A DNA stretch of 64,000 nt, from the NCBI RefSeq assembly GCF_034424625.1, contig NZ_CP139976.1, positions 4,402,001 through 4,466,000 on the forward strand, read 5' to 3'. A program made the translations under genes and the position numbers. Below the pieces are notes generated by a model that saw only the letters and a program-made list of their open reading frames with translations, was not told the origin of the DNA and did no database searches. How positions within the stretch are numbered: the first letter of the stretch is position 1; each line of letters begins with the position of its first letter. The DNA is from Janthinobacterium lividum. Lineage in GTDB: Bacteria; Pseudomonadota; Gammaproteobacteria; Burkholderiales; Burkholderiaceae_D. Positions 53,978 to 61,400 of the stretch are shown here, in pieces.

Positions 53978-55075
53978 CTATGGTGCGCCGCCTTCCTTCG
54001 CGGAACTTTTGATACCCGTCAACTCAATTTCCACGCGGCGGTTCGGCTGCAGACAGGCGATCAGGGCGGCGCGCGGCGCCACCTTGTCGCAGGCGGCGAC
54101 GGGTTCCGCCTTGCCCTTGCCGTACGCGCTGATGACATTGGCGATGCCTTGCTCGCGCAGCAACTGTTTCACCGTCAGCGCGCGCCGTTCGGACAGGGCC
54201 TGGTTGTAGCTGTCCGAACCCAGGCGGTCCGTGTGGCCCGTTACGGAAAGCGTATCGATCTGCACATAGCCCTGCTTCAGGCGCGCCGCCAGTTCCCGGA
54301 TTTTCTCGACGCCCTGCGGCAGCACGTCGGCCGCACCGGCCTTGTCGAAACGGAACAAAGCATCCATGTCCAGGGTGATGCGTTCATGCTCGATGCGCGG
54401 CGGCAGGATTTCCGGCGGCTTCGGCTTGTCGGCAGGGCAAGCCGCGGCGGCGGACTGGGCGGCCGCCTGCGCATCCTCGGCCAGCTGCACGTAAGGGTTC
54501 GCGTGGCGCCAGCCCTGCTGCTTGTACTCATTGCCCGCATGCACCAGTTCCACTTCGCCGCACGCCACCTTTTGCGCCGCACAGGCGAAGCCGGGCGACT
54601 CGCGCAACGTTCCAAAGCCGGACCACAGATCGTCGCGCAGGCGCGTGGCATCGTTCACCAGCGGCGTGGCGTCGCCGGGATTGGGCGTGCTGCCGTCTTC
54701 CAGCGCGGCGACGATCTTTGCCGATTCCTGCAAGGCTTGCAGGGGAAAGGCCGAGCGATCGTTGCGCGTGTACTCATGGAAGGACACGTCGAGCCAGCAT
54801 TGCGCCTTGGACAGGTAATAATCGCCCACGCGCACGCCGCCGTCGTTGAGCTTCTTGATGCGTTCCTGCAGCAGGCGGTAAGCCTGCTGGTCCGCAGAGA
54901 CGGCCTGGTCGCTGATGCGCAGCTGGGGCATGGCCAGCGGCGCCGTCGGCAGGGCGGGCGTGGCCGCCTGGGCCAGTCCCATGGCCAGCAGGCTGGCGAG
55001 CGGTATCAGTGCGTTCATTGGTATCTTCGTCGGTGTCATCGTCGGTGTCATTTTCGGAGTCATGGTAGTTTTCAT
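53978..55075 (-). CDS. OmpA-family protein with peptidoglycan-binding domain
   Basis: Protein of 365 residues. The C-terminal OmpA-like domain (about 238-355) has the peptidoglycan-binding pattern (VTGHTDRLGSDSYNQALSER, RRVEIELT). A Cys pair pattern and helices precede it (QAYRLLQERIKKLNDGGVRV, PGFACAAQKVACGEVELVHA). The start overlaps the upstream barrel gene stop by four bases (ATGA). From that ATG the protein begins MKTTMTPKMTPTMTPTKIP, an odd Met-Thr-Pro run encoded by three 12-base repeats, before the secretion signal; a start at 55018 would begin at the signal itself. It is likely to anchor the cluster's surface proteins to the cell wall. Confidence 0.85.
   Translation of the reverse strand: MKTTMTPKMTPTMTPTKIPMNALIPLASLLAMGLAQAATPALPTAPLAMPQLRISDQAVSADQQAYRLLQERIKKLNDGGVRVGDYYLSKAQCWLDVSFHEYTRNDRSAFPLQALQESAKIVAALEDGSTPNPGDATPLVNDATRLRDDLWSGFGTLRESPGFACAAQKVACGEVELVHAGNEYKQQGWRHANPYVQLAEDAQAAAQSAAAACPADKPKPPEILPPRIEHERITLDMDALFRFDKAGAADVLPQGVEKIRELAARLKQGYVQIDTLSVTGHTDRLGSDSYNQALSERRALTVKQLLREQGIANVISAYGKGKAEPVAACDKVAPRAALIACLQPNRRVEIELTGIKSSAKEGGAP
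55029..55064 (-). repeat. Three tandem 12-bp units at the 5' end of the OmpA-domain gene
   Basis: Forward-strand units GTCGGTGTCATC (55029-55040), GTCGGTGTCATT (55041-55052) and the diverged TTCGGAGTCATG (55053-55064). Each encodes four residues (Met-Thr-Pro-x), so gain or loss of units keeps the frame. Confidence 0.75.
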
Positions 55076-58000
55076 GGCCGGGCCAGGGTACGGTTGATGG
55101 TGGCGTCTTTGCCTTTGAACAGGTTTTCATCGAACTTGAAGCGCAGGCGCAGGTAGGGGCCGCGCGCCGTGTAGTCGGCGCCCGTCAGGTCGCGGTCGGA
55201 AAAGCCCGACCAGTTGTGTCCGGCCGACAGCCACAGGTTTTGCGCCAGCAGATAGCCCACTTCGACGCCATTGGCCCACTGGCGGCTGCCCCCTTGCGGG
55301 CTGCCCATCACGGCCGCCAGCACGCCGATATCCCAGTGCTTGCTGATGTCGTACACGGTGCGCCCGGAAAACAGCCATGCCGTGTATTTCTCTTGCCCGG
55401 CAGGCAGGTTCTTGTCGTTGTTGTGCTTGGCGGCGACCCTGCCCGTGAACCACCATGGACGGCTGGGGTGGTAATCGAGGTGCGTGGAAACGATGTGCGC
55501 GCGGTAATTGTCGCCATCGATCTGCGACTGGTCGCGCACGGTCTTGTACTCGTAGCGGGCCAGGCCGTTGAAACGGTTGTCGTCCACGGGGCGCCAGGCA
55601 AAGCCCAGCTGCGCCCTATCCTGCAGCACGTTGCCCACGGGCGCGCCGCTGGCGTCGTCGTTGTTGCGCGTGTACAGCAGGTAATTACGCGCAAGCAAGG
55701 TCCAATCGCGGCTCAGCTTGCGCGCCCAGGCGATGGTATTGAGCCATTGATCCTGGCGCTGGTTGCCCGGCGCGATCTCGCTGTCGAACAATCGCCGGTA
55801 CTCGAGCTTGACGGAGCCGCGCCACAGGGGATTGACGGCATAGTCGAATCCCGCCGCCACGGCCACGGCTTGCTGTTGCTGGCCGTTCATGACTTTCAGG
55901 TATTCGATATTCGTGTTCGCCGCCAGCCCCTCGCCCAGGTTCCACGTGTTGCGCAAGCCGGACGCCAGCTGCAGGTCGCGCTGGTTGCTGAGGCTGTAAT
56001 CCATGGCGTCGCGCATGCGGTACTCGCCAAACACGGTGCCGCCCGGCATGTAGCCCGTATCCGCGCCGGCGATGAAACTGGTGCTGCGGTCGGCCGGATT
56101 GAGCGAGTAGGCGGATGCCAGCCCCGTCTGGTTTTCATAGCGCGCGTACAGGCGGCTGCGTTCGGCCAGCTGGTATTGCGCGCCCAGGCCATAGCGGTGC
56201 TGGTCCGCATCGGAGACGCTTTTTTCCACGTCGCCATTCAGCGTCCAGCGCTCCGTGGCCTTGTATTGCGCCCCCAGGCGCACGGTGGTGGCGTCCAGCG
56301 GCGCCGTCGTGCCCGTGCCAGCGCCGGGATTGATCGGCGCAAACGTGGTGATGCTGCCGCCCGTGACAGGATCGATGGCCGTATTGGCCGTGCCGTTGCC
56401 GAAGAAGCCGCCCGTGGGATTGAGGCCCGTGCCCAGCGGCGAGGTATTCGGCGCGATGCCGGCCGTCGACGGCATGCCGCCGCTCTCCTTCATGTGCTGG
56501 ACGGACACGTCGAGCAGCCAGCGTTCGCTGGCGTTCCACGCCACGCCCAGGCGCTGCGCATCGCGGCGCGCATCCGTGCTGCGCTCGTCGCTGCGGATGG
56601 CCTCGCCATACACGGTGACGGCGGGACTGAGCTTGTAGCCCGCCTTCACGCCCGCCTCGCCCCGTCCGCCCGTGATGCCGGCCGCCGTATTGTTGAAATC
56701 CCTGTCGGAACGGTGCCAGTAGGCTTTCGCTTCCAGCTTGTCATCCTTGTGCTGCAACTCGACCCGGGCCGCATTGCCACTGACTTCATCGCGCAGCTCG
56801 CCCGCCTGGCCGGATGGCGTCGTGTAGATACTGCCGCCCGCGCTGTAGCTGGTGGACGTGGTGCGCGCCACTTCGAGCACCAGCAGGCTGTGCTCGCCGA
56901 AGCGCAAGCCCGCATTGACGCTGTGCAATTTATACGGCGACAAGGGATTTTTATCTTCCACGGCCGAGCCGCCGAGCGACACCATCTTGCCCAGTTGCAC
57001 TTGCCCATCCACGCCCAGGGTCCAGAATTTCTCGCCGCCCTGGTCCACCTCATAGCTGATGCGGATCGACTGCGGGTCGCCATTCGGCGTCAGCGCGGGG
57101 ATCGCCTGCTTGAACAGGATGCGCCCGCTGAACGGCTCGAAGCTGTAATCCTCGAAACGGCGCAGCTGCGTCACTTGCACGATATTGCCGTTCTGGTTCT
57201 TGTCGCGCACCACGATCTCGATCTTTTCCGAGTTTTCGATGGCGTTGTTGTTGCGCACGGCAAATGGTCCCGACGTGCCGTTCGCACGGTATTCCTCGAC
57301 CACCTGCTTGAGGCTATCGTTGATGGCGAAGGCATTCGCGACGATGCCATCCCGCTCGTAATGGCCGCGCCCGCCCGTGGCCGTGCGGTTGTACTGGCCC
57401 AGTTTTCTCTGCTGCAAGTTGGCCACGGCGCCGCCGCCCGTCATCTGGCTGAAGCCGTCGCCGGTGGCAAAGTCGCCGTACAGCACGTAGCTTTTCTGCT
57501 GGTCGATGCGCACATACAGGCGGTCGCTGGAGCGGGCGTCGAAATTGCGCACGGAACTGTCGCCGTAGACGGGATAAAACTCTTCCGGATTGACGTCGCG
57601 CATGAGACGCGCGCGCGTATCCTTGTCCGAGTCGTAGGCGGCCGTCAGCAAGGCGTCGCCACGGATCGTCCCTTTTAAAAACATCGCCGCGCGGCCCGCC
57701 ACGTTGGCCTTGCCATTGTTGAAGGCGCGGCTCCAGCGCTGGATGTCGCGTTCGAAACCATCGTTGAAGCGCGACGGCGAAATGTCGCTGCTCGACAGGC
57801 TGCGCTTGCTGATGATGCCGTCGATCAAGCCCACGGCCAGCATGTCGCGCAATTCCGGCAAGAAACTGATCGTGCCCTGCGCCGCCACGGCACCGGCCGA
57901 CACGCGCAGCAGCACATCCTGCGGCGTGGCCGGAGCCAGCAGGCTGAAGCTCGCTACACCATCCTCCACCGTCAATTGGGTGCCGGGCGTGACCTTGTCG

Positions 58001-58377
58001 GCGTCGCGCCGCTCCGGGCCCAGTTCATCGGTCCGCGCGCCGGGCAGCAGGATACGCCCGCCGCTGGCCTCGATGGTCAGCAAGGCCGTGCCCATCAAGG
58101 GCTTGCCCTGCGCGTCATACAGCCTGACCGTCACCTTGACGGGGCTCTGGCCATCGGCCGGTGCCTCGCCGTGATCCGTCTCGACGGCGATGCGCGCCAC
58201 GCCCCGGTTGATGGCGTAATCGGTGCCGCCGACCTTGCCGGCGAGGAAGGACGGCGCCGCCACGACGGAGCCTGCCGCATGCTCCGGCAAGGGCAGTTGC
58301 GCCAGACTGGCGGCCGGAAATGCCAGCAGGGCCAGCGCGGCGGCCATGCGCCGGGGCGCGGGGAGCGTTCTCTTCAT
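55072..58377 (-). CDS. Outer-membrane beta-barrel protein with N-terminal Ig-like domain
   Basis: Protein of 1101 residues with a signal peptide (RRMAAALALLAFPAASLAQ). Residues about 30-170 look like an invasin-type Ig-like domain (SPVKVTVRLYDAQGKPLMGT, GTQLTVEDGVASFSLLAPAT). From about 190 on it is a long series of alternating strands (YVLYGDFATGDGFSQMTGGG, RWLLDVSVQHMKES, SRLYARYENQTGLASAYSLN) ending GPYLRLRFKFDENLFKGKDA, typical of a very large outer-membrane barrel. No TonB box or plug seen. An ATG at 58440 with GGAGG 5 bases upstream would add 21 residues and overlap the DUF11 gene. Operon neighbours are the DUF11 protein and an OmpA protein. Confidence 0.82.
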   Translation of the reverse strand: MKRTLPAPRRMAAALALLAFPAASLAQLPLPEHAAGSVVAAPSFLAGKVGGTDYAINRGVARIAVETDHGEAPADGQSPVKVTVRLYDAQGKPLMGTALLTIEASGGRILLPGARTDELGPERRDADKVTPGTQLTVEDGVASFSLLAPATPQDVLLRVSAGAVAAQGTISFLPELRDMLAVGLIDGIISKRSLSSSDISPSRFNDGFERDIQRWSRAFNNGKANVAGRAAMFLKGTIRGDALLTAAYDSDKDTRARLMRDVNPEEFYPVYGDSSVRNFDARSSDRLYVRIDQQKSYVLYGDFATGDGFSQMTGGGAVANLQQRKLGQYNRTATGGRGHYERDGIVANAFAINDSLKQVVEEYRANGTSGPFAVRNNNAIENSEKIEIVVRDKNQNGNIVQVTQLRRFEDYSFEPFSGRILFKQAIPALTPNGDPQSIRISYEVDQGGEKFWTLGVDGQVQLGKMVSLGGSAVEDKNPLSPYKLHSVNAGLRFGEHSLLVLEVARTTSTSYSAGGSIYTTPSGQAGELRDEVSGNAARVELQHKDDKLEAKAYWHRSDRDFNNTAAGITGGRGEAGVKAGYKLSPAVTVYGEAIRSDERSTDARRDAQRLGVAWNASERWLLDVSVQHMKESGGMPSTAGIAPNTSPLGTGLNPTGGFFGNGTANTAIDPVTGGSITTFAPINPGAGTGTTAPLDATTVRLGAQYKATERWTLNGDVEKSVSDADQHRYGLGAQYQLAERSRLYARYENQTGLASAYSLNPADRSTSFIAGADTGYMPGGTVFGEYRMRDAMDYSLSNQRDLQLASGLRNTWNLGEGLAANTNIEYLKVMNGQQQQAVAVAAGFDYAVNPLWRGSVKLEYRRLFDSEIAPGNQRQDQWLNTIAWARKLSRDWTLLARNYLLYTRNNDDASGAPVGNVLQDRAQLGFAWRPVDDNRFNGLARYEYKTVRDQSQIDGDNYRAHIVSTHLDYHPSRPWWFTGRVAAKHNNDKNLPAGQEKYTAWLFSGRTVYDISKHWDIGVLAAVMGSPQGGSRQWANGVEVGYLLAQNLWLSAGHNWSGFSDRDLTGADYTARGPYLRLRFKFDENLFKGKDATINRTLARP

Positions 58378-58429
58378 GGCTTGTTTCTCTTTGGCGGCAT
58401 TGGCAGGCGGCAAGTAGGGTAAAAGAGGC

Positions 58430-61400
58430 TTATTGCGCATGGCTGCCTCCATCGGCTGGCGTGACCAGGCGGGGCGCGACGACAGGCTGGTTGGCGCTGT
58501 CCGTCGCCTGGGCCGGTGCGGCGGCCGGCTGGCTGCTGAAACTCAGCCCCGGTCCCCTGCCCTCCCTTTCCACGCTGCGCACTTCGCCCTGGGCACGGCG
58601 CGCCTTGACTTGCTCGAGCACGGGATTCGAGCACGAGCCCTCGATGAAGTCAGCGCGCAGCAGTTCGCCGTTCTTGGTATCGAGGAACAGGCTGTGCGGG
58701 TCGCCGAGGTTGCGGTTCGACGCTTCCATCATGCGGCTCAGACGTGGCAGGGTCGCGCCATCGACCTTGATCACATGGCTATTCGGCGTGATGCCGCAAT
58801 AGCTGTACTTGCCTTCCACGTCCGTGGTGAAGTTCGTGCCATCTTCCATGTACAGACGCACGCCCGGAATGCCCAGTTCCTCGCCGTCCTGCACGTGGTT
58901 GTTGTTGCAGTCCACAAACACCTTGCCGGCGAGGCAGGCATCCGTGGTGAACACGCCGCCCGTGACTTTCACTTTCGCGCGCGCTTCGTTCGACGGCGGG
59001 CCGTTGGTGGTCGTTGCCTGGGCGCGGTTGACGCCGTCGCCCTGCAGCGAACCGACGCCCACGCGCAGGCGGTAGCGGAAGCTGGAGCTGGCGTTCGGCG
59101 CCAGGGATTCCAGCTTGAAGCTCAGCTGCGGCCCCGGCTTGCCGGACGGATCCGGTTGCACCACGTTGTTGCGCGTGGTGGTGCCATCGATGTAGCGGAA
59201 ACCGGCCGGCAGTTTATCGAGCACGCTGACGCCGAATGCCGTCGCCACGCCCGTGTTCTTCACCTCGATCGTGTATTGCAGGCTGTCGCCGATCTCGGCT
59301 TGCGTCTTGTTGACGCTCTTGCTGATCAACAACATCGGCTTGTCCGTCGTGTTGAACACCACGGGCGTGAAGCTCGGCGGCGTCGCGCCGGGCGTGGCCG
59401 GCAGCAGCAAGGTATCTGCCGAACTGGCCAGGGCCAGCACGCTGGCGGGGGCCACCGGCGTCGTCGACGTACCCGTGCCGCTGTAGCTGTGGCCGATATT
59501 CATGCCACCGCCGTCCGTGCCGAACATGGTGCTCGCATACACCTGGTTCAATTGCGGCACCGTGGGAATCGCCGCCACGCTGCCGAAGTCGACCAGCACC
59601 GTGAAGCCGATGCTGCAGCTTTCCTGCGGCTGCAAGTCCCCCTTGCCCTTCAACAAGCCAAACACGGTGGCACCGTTGAAGTCGGGATTGGCGACGCAGG
59701 CCGTGGCGCTGGCGGGCCGCGCCGTGACGGCCAGGCTGCCCGGCTTGAGGGTGACGCTGGTGGCCGTGGGGAAGACGGCCCTCAGGTTTTCCGCCACCTG
59801 CACCATGGTCGAGGTCGGATAACCGGCAGGATAGCGGTTGGCCGCCTGCACCGTGTAGCTGATCTCGAACTTGCTGGCATCGACTTGCTGCTGGGCCGAA
59901 ACCGCCTTGATGACATCGACCACCTGGCGCAGCAAGACCACGGGCGTGGGCGTGTCTTCACCCGTGAACGGCACGCCGCCCACGGTTTCCGACGCATTGC
60001 CGTTGCGGTTCGGGTCGACCTTTTCCGCCAGTGCGGCCACCTCGGCGGCCGTGGCCACGGCGCCCGCATGGCCGCCGCCATTGTTGGAAGCGTCAAACAC
60101 CAGGCTGCCCGCCGGCGGCGTGTAGCCCGGGTTGGCGGCGATGGTGCCCGCCGCCGGCGCCGGCGGCACGCTGATGCTGCCGCCGCCGTTGGCGATGTTG
60201 CCGCCCAGGGCGCTGGCAAACACGCTGTTGTTGTACTGCGGCGCACTGCTGTCTTGCACGGTGATTTCCACAGTGAAAGTAATGACGCTCAGTTCGCCTT
60301 CGGCCAGGGACGCATCACCGCTGAGCAAACGCAGATCGCTGCCGCCGCAACCGCCCGTGAAGCCCGGGTTGACGGCCAGCTGCCTGCTGCCGCCGATGGC
60401 CGGAGCGGCAGGCGGCGTGACGATGCGGCACGCCACCGGCTCGGGGAAGGCGGCTCGCAGGCTGTCGAGCGCCTGCACGTTCGATGCCGTGCCCTTGCCC
60501 ACATTCTTGACGACCACCGTGTACGGCACATTGAAGACCTTGGCCGACAGCTGGGTCACCTTGCCCACTCCCAGCGCCGCGCCGATGGCCGGATTCGCCA
60601 CTTCCGTGACGGCCGTGCAATCGGATGCTTGCGCGCAACGCGGCAAGTCCGTGCCGGTCGGCACGATGGTATTGCTCAAGCTGCCGCTGGCGGCCACTTT
60701 CGCGCTGACGGTGACGGCGGCCACGGCATTGGGCGCCAGGCCGGCCGGCACCGTGCAGACCAGTTTATTTGCCGCCAGCGGTGCGCACACGGTGGGGGCG
60801 GCCGGCGTGACGGCGATGTCCGTCAGGCTGGTAGCCAGGTCATCCGTCAGGACGATGGCCGCCGTGGTGGCGCCGCTGCCACCGTTGGCGGCCGTGATCG
60901 TCCAGCTGACGGTGTCGCCGATGCTGGCGTTGGCCTTGTCCGCCACTTTCTTCACCATCACGCTGGGGCTGGTGACATTGGTGCTGGTCTGGCAATCGCT
61001 TGGGGTCAGGCACAGCGGCGCATCGGGCCCCGATGGCACGACGCTGTTGCGCGCGCTGCCTGCCTGGGTGACGGTGGCCGACACTTCCACGCTGGCTTCG
61101 CCGCCATTGCCGATCAGGCCGGCAGGCACGCTGCAGGTGAGCACATTGCCGGCCACGGGCGCACAGGTGGCGCGCAGCGGCGTCACCACCACATTCGTCA
61201 AGCCGGCCGGCAAGGTATCGACCAGGATCATGGCGGCGCGCGTGGGACCACTGCCCGAGTTGGTGGCGCTGATCGTCCACACCACGGTCTCGCCCACGTT
61301 GACGGCCGCGCGGTTGGCGATTTTCTTGACGGCCACTTTCGGCCCCGTCAGCACCACGCTCGATTCGCAGCTGCTGGCCTGCGCGCAGGCCGGATTGTCC

